Source of the DNA: Theobroma cacao
Taxonomy: Eukaryota > Streptophyta > Magnoliopsida > Malvales > Malvaceae
NCBI RefSeq assembly: GCF_000208745.1
Contig: NC_030856.1
Span: forward strand, 18,762,919-18,826,918
Direction: 5' to 3'
DNA: 64,000 nt
The notes under the pieces were generated by a model. It saw nothing but the letters and a program-made list of their open reading frames with translations, did no database searches and was not told the DNA's origin. The translations under genes were made by a program, and so were the position numbers. This document shows, in pieces, positions 46,645 through 59,000 of this stretch (position 1 is the first letter of the stretch; the number at the start of each line of letters is the position of its first letter).

Positions 46645-48117
46645 ACTGTACACTGAAAAGTTAGTCAAATCATATTGACTCTCCTGACATTTGGGTGGTC
46701 ATGATGTATTGCTAGATGCCACTCATGAACTATAAATATAAATATTAATTCTTAATTGAATTAATTTATATTTATTGCCAACATGTTGGGAACCTAATGG
46801 GTCACACACATAAGGTGAATTGTCAAAAATAATTTGAGTTCAATTGGATGTGATCTAATTGATTTTATAGAGGCTTAATCTAATTAAGTATTGGGCTAAA
46901 TCAAATATGATTTGATGGAGTATTAAATAAAGGCCCAATGAGCCTAAGATATTTTATAATCCTTGTTGGATATAAAGTAGGTCAATTCACTCTATAAAAA
47001 AAATCCCTTAGCCACCTCTTGAATATACAAAAGAGTTCTATTTTATTTTCTCATGTGTTGAGATAGGATCACAACCAAAAAGAGACAAACCCAAGGGAGC
47101 TCAAAGTTGAGAGTTTGGTAGCACAAACTTCAGCTTGGGGATTCACACTCTCTTAGTGAAGAGATTTCGGCAAATCCTAAAAGTTTAGGATTACAAAGTC
47201 TATGCTTAATTTAATTCCTAGTAGGACTAGGACTTCTAAATTGGCACAAGACTTGTAATGGGATTAGGACATCAAATTATTTGGATTAATATCTTCAAAG
47301 GTTGAGTAATATTATTTCCAAATGACATATAAGATCTTCAATTTGAATTAAACATAAGTTTTATATGTTCATTATATGATTATGAATGTATGAGGATGAT
47401 TGTGGACTTAGACCACTATAATGTGTCATGGATGGTTATGGTTAAATGTATTTGGTATTTATTTTATAAATTGGAAGTGTGTGCCCTGCCTTTCTTGTAT
47501 TTTATTCAGGAGTTGTAAAATTTTCTTCTCATCTTACTCCCTTTAAATGTAACTTGAGGTTTCTTTACATATATGTAATTAGAATTCATAGGATTAGATT
47601 AGGAAGAAAATTTTGTAATTCCAAGAATGAAGGACGAAGGCACCAAAGAGACATGAAGATTACAAGACAACAAGATATGGTGATATTTGTATGTAATCCT
47701 TTAGGATTTGACCAACTAATTTCCTTCAATGGCTCAAGGAAATTAGATTAGATAAAAATCCATAATCAGCCTAGTAGAATGCATGTGATAGATTTATTTT
47801 ATGCAATATTATAAATGCTATGCATGCTAAATTCGATGAGACCTAAATAACAAGATAAAAACAATAACAAAAATTCCTCATAAACAACAACATTTTACAG
47901 TCCTTTTTGGATATAAAGTAAGTCAATTCACTCTATGAAAGAATCCCTTAGTCTCCTCTTGAATATACATAAGAGTTCTATTTTATTTTCTCATGTGTTG
48001 AGATAAGATCACAACCAAAAAGAGAGAAACACAAAGGAGCTCAAAGTTGAGATTTTGCTAGCACAAACTTTAGCTTGGGGATTCACACACTCTTAGTGAA
48101 GAGATTTAGGCAAATAA
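46645..48117 (+). repeat. Family C copia LTR, part 2, with internal duplication
   Basis: Continues the LTR after the family B insertion (ATACTGTACACTGAAAAGTT). 46961-47176 and 47894-48112 are direct repeats of about 215 bp (both contain ACCAAAAAGAGA and AGCTTGGGGATTCACAC). The stretch between them (47177-47893) has no recognised gene. The right end is placed where the repeat stops and LINE-like sequence resumes. The expected second GAAAT was not found. Confidence 0.65.
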
Positions 48118-48480
48118 CTGTGTGGATCACCATTAAAGGCAGGACAAATGTGCTGCTATGGTTTGATTAGTCCTAGTCGGTATACAAAAGTTATAAAGGA
48201 AAAGCCAAGGAGGACTCCACCAAAGAAAACAGACTTTCAGGTATGTTAAAATCTCTTTTGTGGTTTTTCTAGATTAGTTTCAATTAAAGTGATCCATGGC
48301 TTAGGAGATTAAAATTTTAATAATATTCCGTTACGTATGAGTCATCTTAGCATGATTTAAACCCCCAATAGAATGGTAATGGTGTCTAGAGGGGGAAGAA
48401 AGGTAAGGTGATGGGAGATTCTATTAAAGCAACGGTTGAGCAAAAAAGTCAACACCTGCACCACTTTATCAAATGATACT

Positions 48481-49160
48481 CTTTAGTTGGAACTGTAGAG
48501 GGCTTGGGAACCCCTTTTACGGCTCAGATGCTCCTGAAATATTTAATGAGATTTAATCCCAATGTACTATTTCTGTTACAGACTAAAAAGTTTAGTGTAG
48601 AGATGGAAAGGCTCAATAATATTCGGATTTGATTCTTGTTTTTCTGTTGATTCAGTTGGATGAGTGAGTGGATGTGCAATGTTATGGAATAATGGAATAG
48701 ATTTGACGGTTAAATCATTTTCTTCTAGTCATATTAATGTAGAGATTCGGTTGAGGAATGTTGTTTGGGGATTGATAGGATTTTATGGGTACTCAAATGT
48801 TCCAGATAGATCCTTGGGGTAGGATTTGCTCCAAACGTTGCATAATCAATCACAAAATCCTTGGCTGTGGTTTGGTGGCTTCAATGAAATCTTCTTTGAT
48901 AGTGAAAAATGTGGTGGAGCAGCTCGAAGTGAAGGTCAAATGCAAGCTTTCAAGGAAGCTTGCCAAAATTGTGATTTGAAAGATCTTGGCTTCAAAGGTC
49001 CTAAGTTTTCTTGGTGGAACAATAGGGATGAGGAAGCTCATATTCAATGTAGATTGGATCACAATGTGGCTACTACTAATTGGATTAATAGTTTCCCTAG
49101 ATGTGCGGTCTATACAAAATCGTTGGGGGCTTCAAATCATTTAGCTATTAGATTGACTTG
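48481..49160 (+). pseudogene. LINE ORF2 endonuclease domain
   Basis: The AP-type endonuclease nicks target DNA. It starts with SWNCRGLGNPFTAQMLLKYL (about 48489-48550) and NPNVLFLLQTKKF, then shifts frame. It continues WGLIGFYGYSNVPDRS near 48770. In 48826-49160 it has NPWLWFGGFNEIFFDSEKCG, GFKGPKFSWWNN and CRLDHNVATTNW, then GASNHLAIRL. The family normally has GDFNE and SDH here; both aspartates are replaced (GGFNE, SNH). The domain is therefore catalytically dead as well as frameshifted. Confidence 0.85.
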
Positions 49161-49559
49161 GTTCATCAAAGAAGTGTTAGATGGAAACGAAGATTCCACT
49201 TTGAGGCTACATGGTTAAATGATGCTACATATGAGATGTTAATTGGAGATGAATGGGGAACACTGGTGTTGACTACTTCGAATTTTATTGGTAAACTTTC
49301 TCAGATGAAAATGTCTTTAAATTCGACTAATCCTAATCCTATGAAAAGTTTGCTGATAGAATTCAAAATAAAAGGGAAGAATTACAAATGACATTAGAAT
49401 CTGAAAATGAGAAGGATATCAATGAAATAAAAACTGTCTAGTGGGAGATTCAGATATTGGCCAAAAAAGAAGAGCTGATGTGGCGACAACACTCCAAAGT
49501 TGAGTGGCTAAAGGTAGGGGATCATAATTCAAAATATTTTCACCAAAGGGCATCGAAGA

Positions 49560-51340
49560 GAAAAAGAAGAACATGGTTTGGGTAATTTAAAAAGAGGATG
49601 GTGAATGGTTAGATTCTCAAGACGCTATCATATAGCCGAAATTGATGGTTTCTTTGCTCGGCTATTTACTTCATCTAATTTGTGTCGAATTGAGAAGGAA
49701 TTGATGCATATTCAATCTTGTGTTCCTCAAAACATGATGGATGATCTAGTTGTAAATGTTTCTTTAGAGGAGGTTAGAATAGCTCTATTTCAAATGGCTC
49801 CTTTGAAAGCTCTGATCGGATGGATTGCCTATAGCTTTCTATCAGAGGTATTGGGATGTAGTGGGAGGTGGCATTCATAGATTTGTGATTGATTTTCTGG
49901 AAGGAAGAGTTGATCTTGGATAAATTAACCATACTCATATTGCATTAATTCCAAAAGTTGCCCATCTAAGTTGGTAAGTAACTTTAGACCAATTATTTAT
50001 GCAATGTCTAATATAAAGTTGCGTCTAAGGTTATTACTAACAGATTAAAGCAGATTTTGCCATTGATTCTTTCTGATAACCAGAGTGCTTTGTTCCTGGT
50101 CTTTTAATTATTGATAATGTCATATTAACCCATGAGGCTGTGCATTATCTCCATAACAAAAGACTACGACGAGTTGGCAACTTTGCATTGAAATTGGATA
50201 TGAGTAAGGCCTATGATAAAGTGGAGTGGCCTTTTGTCCATGATATTTTGATGAAGATGGGATATATAAAGTTGCCTCTAAGGTTATTTCTAACAAATTA
50301 AAGTAGATTTTGACTTTGATTATTTCTGATAGCCAGAGTGCTTTGTTCCTAGTTGTTTAATTATTGATAATGTCATATTGACCCATGAGGTTGTGCATTA
50401 TCTCCATAACAAAAGACTAGGACGAGTTGGCAACTTTGCGTTGAAATTGGATATGAGTAAGGCCTACAACAGAGTAGAGTGGCCTTTTGTCCATGATATT
50501 TTGATTAAGATGGGATTTCCATAAATGTTTGTTGACAAGATTATGGAGTGCATTACGATAGTCACTTATTCAGTTCTTGTTAATGGTGCCCCTGGAAGCA
50601 AAATTCTGCCTACAAAAGGATTAAGACAAGGTGATCCGTTATCCCCTTCTCTATTCGTTATTATTACTGAAGCCCCTTCTTGTTTGTTAAATGCAGCAAC
50701 ATTTAGTAGAAATAATTTTAGATTGAAGATTAAGAAAAGTGGCCCAACTTTGACTCACTTGTTATTTGCCGATGATAGTATGATTTTTGATAAAACAAAG
50801 TTACAGGAAATGCAAGATTTGAGAAATTTATTTTCAGAGTATGAGTTGGCATCAGGCCAGAAATAAATTATGATAAATCTGTTATTTTGTTTAGCCGAAA
50901 TACAAGTAAGGAAGATATAAAAATAGTCAGTCAATTGTTGGGAGTGAGAAGAGATCAATTGGGGGGGCGGGGGGTAAGTATCTTGGTATGCCTCTTATAT
51001 GTGGAGGGTCTAAAAAGCATATATTTGAGTATGTTAAAGAGAAAGTTCTTAAGAGATTTTCTAATTGGAAGAACAAGATGCTTTTGATTGTTGATTGAGA
51101 GTTGCTCATTAATGCAGTGGTATAGTTTATTCCAAATTATGTGATGAATTGCTTCAAACTGCCTGATCGACTATGTAGGCAAATAGATTCTGTTATGGCT
51201 AAATTTTGGTGGGGGGTGTGATAAAAATTCCAAGATTCATTGGAAGAATTGGAGGTCTATGTGTTTATAGAAACACTCTAAAGGTATAGGATTCTGGGAT
51301 GCCAAATTTTTTAATTTGGCTATGTTGACTAAGCAAGGTG
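49560..51340 (+). pseudogene. LINE ORF2 reverse transcriptase domain
   Basis: The RT copies the LINE RNA at the nicked target. Blocks seen are HTHIALIPKV (about 49930-49960), the motif-A region FALKLDMSKAYDKVEW (50190-50235, and again with AYNRVEW at 50443-50490), VLVNGAPGSKILPTKGLRQG and GDPLSPSLFVII (50571-50670). The catalytic LLFADDSMIF follows (50761-50790), with both aspartates intact. Thumb phrases are KYLGMPLICGGSKKHIFEYV (about 50979-51037) and VMAKFWWGV (about 51195-51221). A 253-bp tandem duplication shifts the frame. Confidence 0.88.
50011..50516 (+). repeat. 253-bp tandem duplication inside LINE RT
   Basis: Copy 1 is 50011-50263 and copy 2 is 50264-50516. Both run from ATATAAAGTTGC to TGATATTTTGAT-AGATGGGAT. 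They differ by about ten or more substitutions, so the event is not recent. 253 is not a multiple of three, so the duplication destroys the reading frame, and it duplicates the motif-A catalytic region. Confidence 0.92.
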
Positions 51341-51665
51341 GGCATCATTAGTGCTATAATCAAGCTTAAGAAAGGAAAGGCATCACAAAACCAAAAATTT
51401 CCAAGACAGAGCAAAGTATATATTGGTAACTTGATTTTCATGAAGCATTAATGGAGGCTTATATACACATAATACATGCATTACACTTGTAATGACAAGC
51501 AAAAACAAGTGTTAGACAAAAACTTATATAACAACATGCAAGCATACACATACAACAAGAGATTACAGCAAACATAATTACAAAATACCAATACAAAAAA
51601 GCAAAATGCATTCGAATACTTTGACTTGTTCACTTCATGCAATCATTAGTAACTTTAACATTCAG
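51340..51665. other. About 325-bp insertion in the LINE
   Basis: LINE coding sequence reads LAMLTKQG up to 51339 and resumes with a degenerate RL-TNTIAFKVLKARYFP at about 51666. The intervening AT-rich segment has no LINE similarity. It includes the octamer ATCATTAG at both 51344-51351 and 51642-51649, which could be target duplications of a 290-bp element running TGCTATAATC to TTCATGCA. TIRs are weak. Confidence 0.5.
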
Positions 51666-53100
51666 ATGGAGACTAACACAATAGCTTTTAAGGTTTTAAA
51701 AGCTCGATACTTTCCCTATGAGAGTTTCTTGGAGGCATCTACTCGGTCCAATCCAAGTTATCTGTGGTGTAGCATTAAAGATAGTCAAGATTTAATTCGA
51801 AAAGATTCCTATTAGAGGGTTGGTGATGTGTAGAAAATTTTGGCTAAGACAGACAACTGGGTTTCATATGATACCCCTAGAAAGGTGATTACATGTGCAG
51901 CATTGGTCGCAGATTCAACTAAAGTGGTTGAGTTTATCCATCATGACTCAATAGAATAGGACGTTGATAAGGTAAATTCCTGTTTCCCTCTTTATAAGTC
52001 ATCTTTAATTTGTTCAGTGCCATTAAGTTATCGTAGGCCTGAAGATCGACTTGTGAGGTTTACTAGTAATCACCTTTGGTGGTTATGAAGTTAAGTTGGG
52101 TTATAAGTTGTTAGGCATGTTAGATGGCAATACTGGTGCTTCTGCTAGTTCAAATGATGATGCTCCTAAGGTGTGGAAAAAGACATGGAGTCTACATGTT
52201 CTTAGGAAAATCTTAGTCTTCATATGGAGAATATTTCACAGTTACTTACCTATGAGGGTTGCTTTGGCTAAGAGAAAGGTTGCTATTGATACCATTTGTC
52301 CGTTCTGTTCACAAACTGCAGAGACAAATTTGCATATTTTTTAGGAATGTATTTTTACAAGAGTAGTATGGTTGAGTGCCAAATGGGGTTTTAGAAATGT
52401 GGCAAGTATTTATTCCACGGTAAGAGAATGGTGCTATGTTTTGTTGCAGCAAGTCAAGAAAACAAAGATGGAGGAGATATGCTGCATCTTATGGGCAGTA
52501 TGGAAAAATCAAAATAAATTTATATTTCGGAATAAAGGGTCTGATCCATTGCAAGTTGCACAATTGGGAATGGATATGTGCACTCAATATTGAATAGCGA
52601 ACTCTGGTAGGGTATCTGTCTCAAGACCATGGGTGGAGGAAAATGTGAGCTGGACATTGCCATCAAGATGTAAATTAAATTTTGATGTTGCGTTAATTGA
52701 GGAGAATGGAGTTACAAGAGCTACTGCTGGTTTTATTGTTCGAGATATCAATGGGAAACTGGTTTTAGCAGGAGCTGCAAATTTGGGTGCTATCAAAGGT
52801 GCGACTGAAGCAGAACTGAGGGCTTTTTTATAGGCTTCGAAAGTGTGCAGCAGGGAGGAAATTCATATTGATGAGGCTGAGGCGGACTGCTTGCAAATGA
52901 TTACTGGGTAAAGAGCAAGAATTTCTATTGTATGTTGGGGCGCATAGTCGAAGACTGCTTTGACATTCTAAGGCAGTTAAACTGCAATGTGGTGCTACAT
53001 TGCAAGAGGACGGTTAATGGTGTGGCTCATTTAATTGCCAAGAGTAACAAGAGTAAAACGTTGAATTAGATTTTATGGAAAGTTGTGGACGAACTACCAG
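51666..53100 (+). pseudogene. LINE ORF2 C-terminus: zinc-binding region and RNase H
   Basis: 51690-51840 reads SFLEASTRSNPSYLWCSIKD and DLIRKDSY. 52160-52350 reads VWKKTWSLHVLRKILVFIWR and the zinc-binding ICPFCSQTAETNLHIF. 52480-52560 reads ILWAVWKNQNKFIFRNK. The RNase H domain (52660-52910) has KLNFDVALIEENG, ATEAELRAFL and IDEAEADCLQMI, so the acidic catalytic positions D, E and D appear present. In-frame stops lie at about 52342, 52591, 52831 and 52910. Confidence 0.85.
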
Positions 53101-53400
53101 CTTAAGGTTGAGCAGCTATACAGCAAGCAAATTAGAAGATGATAGTGGGATGGGTTAGATTATTGGCATGTAAGATGCGTACTCTTTTTCCCTCTCTATG
53201 GGTTTAATATTTTGGAGTTTGTGGAATTCTAAAGTGTGTTGTACTTTTGTAATTGCATCTAACCTTGGAGCAAGGACTAAGACAGAATGTTTGGGAATGT
53301 CATATCAATTGGCTATAGAAGATTATGTTGAATTGGTTATGGGTTACAGGATCATGTGCAGTTTTTTATGGAATATTATTAGATTACAAAGATGAACTCC

Positions 53401-53769
53401 TTTAGAACTCTAACATCCTCCACATTAAAAGCTCTCCACTTCCAGCTGTCCCTATTCAGACAAACGTCTATCCAAATTACCACCCAGCCTCCAATTAAAC
53501 ACCTTCAGCTAGATAACATTAATTCTATCCAAGGTCTAACATAATTAAGAAGCCCCCATTCAGCTAAAGGAGTCCGTTTAACTTCGAAATAGCTAAACGG
53601 CTCAGCTACACCCAAAACGATCATCATAAGATTTAGTTCCAATCAAATTATATCTCCTGCATTAACAGTTCAAAATGTTGCAGACTTCTCATCATATGAG
53701 AACTCTTCAAAGTATAAGGTTGAAATTCGTCAATAAAAATCAACACTCCAACTTCAACAAGGTATCAAC
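53401..53769. other. Unassigned stretch
   Basis: No gene or repeat recognised. It lies between the LINE 3' region and the first LTR-like unit. Confidence 0.4.
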
Positions 53770-56237
53770 TATTAGAAATTTGAGAATATGGTGCCTTGGA
53801 ACACAAATATATTCTCATGTTTATTTTGATTCATTTATTTGTAATGAAAGTGCGTTTTGATAACAAGACGAAGTGTTTGTTTTAAGTAAGTATTTATTTT
53901 TAGTTATAAAGGTACAATGATTCTATTGAAATATTTAAATATATTTATATGAAGAGTCAAACATAGCAAACATGTTTTTTAATTGAATCTAAAAGTTGTT
54001 CACAACCATATAATAAAGCTGGTCACCTTATTGTGTTAAGGCTATGCTGTTCAGATTACTTTCAATGCAAGAAATGTGATTTACTTCAAGGGAATGATGA
54101 GTCTCTAATCATTAGAGTAGTTGACTTCGAGTAATGACACTATAATATGAACTAGAATCATACGAGAATCGAGTTTAAGTTTAACCATTCCTTAAGCCTT
54201 CATCTCAAACTTCTGTATTTGCTTATAGTAGAATCGAAATCCTGATGGATAGTGGACTCGTGTTTTATTTCCTTATAATCTTTGACATAACATGGCATGA
54301 TCATCTTATAATGTTGATCTAGACTCCGTATGTTGAGATTATAATTGAAGTAAGCATCCAAGAACATATATCCAAAAAGTGGAGTACATAGCATTAACAT
54401 ACTTCTAGTGATTTTAGGAAGATTGTTGAATAATCTTAAGCCTAAAGGATTGATGAATTAGCTACTCATCACATCTTGATATTAAAAAGATTATATAGTA
54501 TTAAATCACCAATTGGATGAACTTTGAGATTAAGGGATAAAATTAACATAGAGGGTAAAATGGTAATTTCACTTTCTGTCATTGGATGATTATAAGGATT
54601 CACAACATAAGGTTTGCAATTTGGACACCCAATATTGAATATTAAATATTGGATCATTTCTTGTAATTGTAGTTAATCCAAGAGTACAACCATGAATCTA
54701 TGGTGGAGTGATTTCATGGTTAATAAACTTAAATTATCTTAAAGAGATTAAGAGTAATTCTAAGTTTATTGGAGTTTGGAATATCTACGTCCAAATAGAT
54801 TGCCCACTTAGCTTTGTAAAATTAAACTTATTTAAGTTGGAATGCATATTATTTAAATTTATGTTCAAAAATGGTAATTTTACATATTGTCTTAATTAAG
54901 AGAAGAGTTCTCTCAATTTAGACATGGTACATATGTTGTCTTAATTAAAATAAGAGTTCTTTTAATTTAGAGAAGAGTATATGTGTTATTTAAGACAAGA
55001 GATGCCTTAATTATATTTTTTTTTTGGTAAGCCTAAAAATTGTCTTAATGAATAAATATTTTTTTAATGCAAGAGTTGTCTAAAATTGAAAAATATTTAT
55101 TAAAATAATTATTGTCGTGAGATAAAATATTATTGGAGCATTTTAATTACAATTAAAGAATTGAATAGTTTATTCTTTATTCAATAATCAATCATAATTT
55201 CTTGATAAATTATAAAAGTCCATGTTTGATTAGGATTCTTTTATTTTATTATTAATTTTTTAATTAAAAATAGACAATAATAGAATAGAATAATTATTCA
55301 ATAAGGAATCATATTTTGACTTGGCAAATAATTATAATTGAATAAATAAATTGTTTTTTAAATCATAATTTTAATTATTATTGGAGGAGTATGGAACAAC
55401 CATAACACTTTGTTGATGACCAACTTGGACTTTTGATAGGAATTTATTTTTAATTAAAAATAAAAGTAAAAGAAGAGTTTACCAAGAAAAAAGCTTAAAG
55501 TCTTGGCTGCACTTTACAAAAAAGAAAAGAAATTTTCATAATCTTTTAAGGTCGAAACCCTAAGTCCAAAAGTTCCTCCAAAAATCCTCTATAGCTACCC
55601 CCTCTCCTTAGGCTCTTCTTAATCTCCAATCTTGGTATATTTTTCTAGAAACCTGTCCCAAGAAAAACAATCATAGATTTAAAGAAGAAAAAGAGAGAAA
55701 TTCAATTGTTACCATCTTGATTTAGCATTTCGCACCTTGTCCACTCAAGGTTCAAGATGAAAGTCATTCTTGAAGAATAAGTGGTAAGTTTATTTGGTTG
55801 AGAAGTCAATCTTTGGTGTGATGGTGAGTTTACTATAATTCACTAGGAGCCAATAATTGAGAATTTTGTAAAGGAAAAACCTATTTCGGTAATTTCTCTT
55901 TGGAGGTCCAAACAATGTGATTCTAAAGGCATTGGAAAGCTAAGAAATAGTGCTACAATTCTTATGTTTATGATTTTGCCCAGTTCAAATGGGAACAAGG
56001 AGCAAATTTATCACACTTTGCTTATTAGTGTGAACTGAATTTGAGGAACGGGATCAACGAAAGGTATGTTCATCATTCTTTATAGATTTTTTATTTTTAT
56101 GGATGTGATTACATGATTTGCTAAAAGTATGATGTCTGAATTCCACTTATGTATTTGGATTGCTTGCTTTCTTAAAGAAAATGTTTTTAAAATCCATGGT
56201 TTACACAAACACATTTATGCACAAAGATCTAATCTCG
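53770..56237 (+). repeat. LTR-like unit 1
   Basis: Starts TATTAGAAATTTGAGAATAT and runs parallel to the following unit for most of its length. 55860-56064 is extra relative to unit 2 and contains the block GTGATTCTAAAGGCATTGGA with TATGATTTTGCCCAG, shared with Athila-like LTRs. The interior is rich in TTGTCTTAATTAAGA phrases and has no credible coding. Termini are similar to copia LTR starts (TGTTAGG) with one base change. Confidence 0.6.
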
Positions 56238-58340
56238 TGTTAGGAATTTGAGAATATGATGCCTTGGAAAGCAAGTGTATTCTCATGTTCAATTCCATTT
56301 ACTTTTATTTGTAATGAAAGTATATTTTGATAATAAGATGAAGAGTTTGTTTTTGTTTTAAGAAAGCATTTATTATCTAGTTATAAAGGTGCCAAGATTC
56401 TAACAAGGAATTAAAATACATTTGTATGAAGAGGAGACATGTATTTTAATAGAATCTAAAATTTTTCATAGCTGAATAATAAAACTGGTCACTTTATTAT
56501 GTTAAGACTATAGTGTACAGATTACTTCCAATGAAAAGAATATGATTCACTTCAAGGGAATGATAAGTCTCAAATCATCGAAGTAGTTGACTTCAAGTAA
56601 TGACATTATAAAGTGAACTGGAATCATGTGAGACTTAAGTTTAAGTTAGGACATTTTCGTAACTCTTAATCTCACAGTTTTGCATTCACTGATGGTAGAA
56701 CCGTAATCCTAATGGATAGTAGACTCATGTTGTATCTCCTTATAATCTTTTATATACCATAGGCACGATCATCTTAACACTTTGATCTAGACTCATTATG
56801 TTGGGATTATAATTGAGGTGAGCATCTAGGAACATATATCCAAATATTGGAGTTCATAGTATTAACATCACTTCTAATAATTTCAAGAAGATTGGTGATT
56901 TAATCTATGGCTAGTAGATTGATGAATTAACTACTCATCATATATTAATACTCAAAAGATTAGATCTTGAGTATTGGATCACCAATTTGAAGAAATCTAA
57001 GACTAAGGAACAAAGTTGACATAAAAGGTAAAATGGTAAAATGGTTAATTCACCTTTTATCATTGGATGGCTATGAGGGTTCACAACATAAGGTTTCACA
57101 ATTGGACAAGCCAATATTAAATTTTACTTATTGGATATTTTTCGTAACTGTAGATAATCCAAGAGTGCAACTATAAATTTATGGTAGAGTGATTTTATAA
57201 TTAAGAAACTAGAATTATTTTTGATGAGATCAAGAAATAATTCTATATTTATTGGAGCTTGAAATATCTATGTCCAATGCAATTCCCCCCTTAGCTTCAT
57301 AGAATTCAGCTCGTTTAAGATGGAATGCGTGTTTAATTATTTATGCAAATTAATGTTCAAATTTGGTAACTAAGTGTTGTCTTAATTTTTTTGAATATCC
57401 AAGTGTTGTCTTAATTAAGACAAGAGTTGTCTTAGTCATATTATTTTTAGTAAGTCAAAATAATTTTGATATAGAAATAATTTTTTTTCAAAAATATTTA
57501 ACATAATTATTGACTTATAAATAAAAATAATATTGGAAGATATTTAATAATAAATATAAAAATTAAAATTGTTAATTCTTTATTTATAATTAATTATAAT
57601 TATGAGATAATTATACTACACCATGTGTGATTAAGATTTCCTTATTTTATTATTAATTTTTTTAACTAAAGATGAATAATAATAAAATAGAATAATCCTA
57701 ATTTGAAATGGACTAAAAATTATAATTAAATAAAAAATTATTATTTAATTATAATTGTAGGTGGAAAATATTAATTTAATTTTAATTAATTTATTAAAAG
57801 GAGTTTTAAAAGAGAAATATCTCTCTTATTTTTATAGGGCCAACAATAACATTATAAATATGTGATTTTGGCCAAAACCCTAGCCACCATCTTTTTAGAT
57901 AGCGAAACTCCTCCATATCTCTCTCTAATCTTTTCTTCTTGCTCGTATTAGCAGTTTTCTACAAGCCTCACATAAAGAAAAATTGCCATAGAAGAAATTG
58001 AGAGAAAACCATCTAATTACCATTTGAATAGTATTCCACACCAAGCTCACTCTAGGCTCGAGATTTAAAGATTCATGAAGAATAAAGGGTAATTCAAATT
58101 GGTTGAGAATTCCAACAATTAGCATGCGATGAATTTAACATAGTTCACTAGGAAAGAAAAATCAAATATATTCCTAGCACAAAGTAGGTAATACCTCTTA
58201 CTTTTGATTATTTTATATTGATGCAATTATTATTTAATTTGCATGTTGTATGATTGTGAGTTTTCGCTTGTGTAAATTGTATAAATTGCTTCCATAGGCA
58301 TAACATTTTTAAATCCATAGGTTACACAATCATTGCTTAT
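56238..58340 (+). repeat. LTR-like unit 2
   Basis: Starts TGTTAGGAATTTGAGAATAT, directly abutting unit 1. Similarity to unit 1 includes the ATAATAAGATGAAGAGTTTG region, the CATAAGGTTTCACAATTGGA region and the final AAATCCATAGGTTACACA. The end is taken where similarity is lost, before LTR D. A head-to-tail pair without internal sequence could come from LTR recombination or local duplication. Confidence 0.6.
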
Positions 58341-58824
58341 GGACATGATTTATGTGTGAATGCCCACATGCTTGTGGTTGATTTGAGGATAATTATAAGG
58401 TTCCTAAGCCACAATTGATTTGATTGAATATGATGAATACACATATGGGGTTATAGGCATAAGGGCCTAGAGATTGATTATGTTTTGTTTGAAAATGCCT
58501 TAGAGGTTTAAAGGCACTTTGAATTATACTGAGCTTAGAGGTGACTGAAGCTCGTTGAATTTGAATATGAGTTGACGTGGACATATGGAATGTTACAGGC
58601 ATGATGGCTTGATTTGTGGATTTATGTTCCATCAGAGGGATGAATTTTGGACATTGATTTAACTTGAGGTGGAATGGAGTCCCACGCCCTGTGACTATGT
58701 GTGCACTTGTAAGGATGGTGATAAGTAAGGACGGTGGCACTAATCCAGCCTTCAGTGTTTTGATGCCATCCATTGTGATTTCTTCGGGTGATGGCAACGT
58801 CTGGAGATTACTCCGATCGATGAC

Positions 58825-59000
58825 ATGATTCTCCACCAGTTGCTTTGGTGTTGTGCATGATCTGTTCTCTACCCATTGCTTCAGCACGTTTGTGATCTGC
58901 CCTCGGCTTGTTGCTTCGGCACATGCATGATCTATTTCTCTGCCCAACGACTTTGCCCTGTGTGTGATTTGTTTCTCAGTCGGTTGGCCACCAAGCGTGA
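58825..59000. repeat. About 35-bp tandem repeat in LTR D
   Basis: Five degenerate units beginning TGATCTG/TGATTTG at about 58825, 58858, 58893, 58928 and 58965. They include CATTGCTTCAGCACG, TTGCTTCGGCACATG and related phrases. The place and unit length resemble the hairpin repeats of family A LTRs. Confidence 0.7.

Larger units (their letters stand above)
41100..53400 (+). mobile_element. Plant L1-type LINE, interrupted and dead
   Basis: 5' leader from about 41100, ORF1 (41230-42690), ORF2 with endonuclease, RT, zinc-binding and RNase H regions (48481-53100), and a 3' UTR ending near 53400. The order and sequence fit plant L1 LINEs with an RNase H domain. It is split at 42696 by a family C copia LTR region up to about 48117. 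No poly-A tail or target duplication was found, so the 3' limit is approximate. Many stops and frameshifts are present. Confidence 0.88.

Noticed and set aside
47479..47751. 90-codon plus-strand frame in LTR C region
   Set aside because: No family signal; it lies between two copies of an LTR repeat.
42691..48125. GAAAT as a proven target duplication of LTR C
   Set aside because: GAAAT precedes 42696 but no second GAAAT was found at the right end near 48117.
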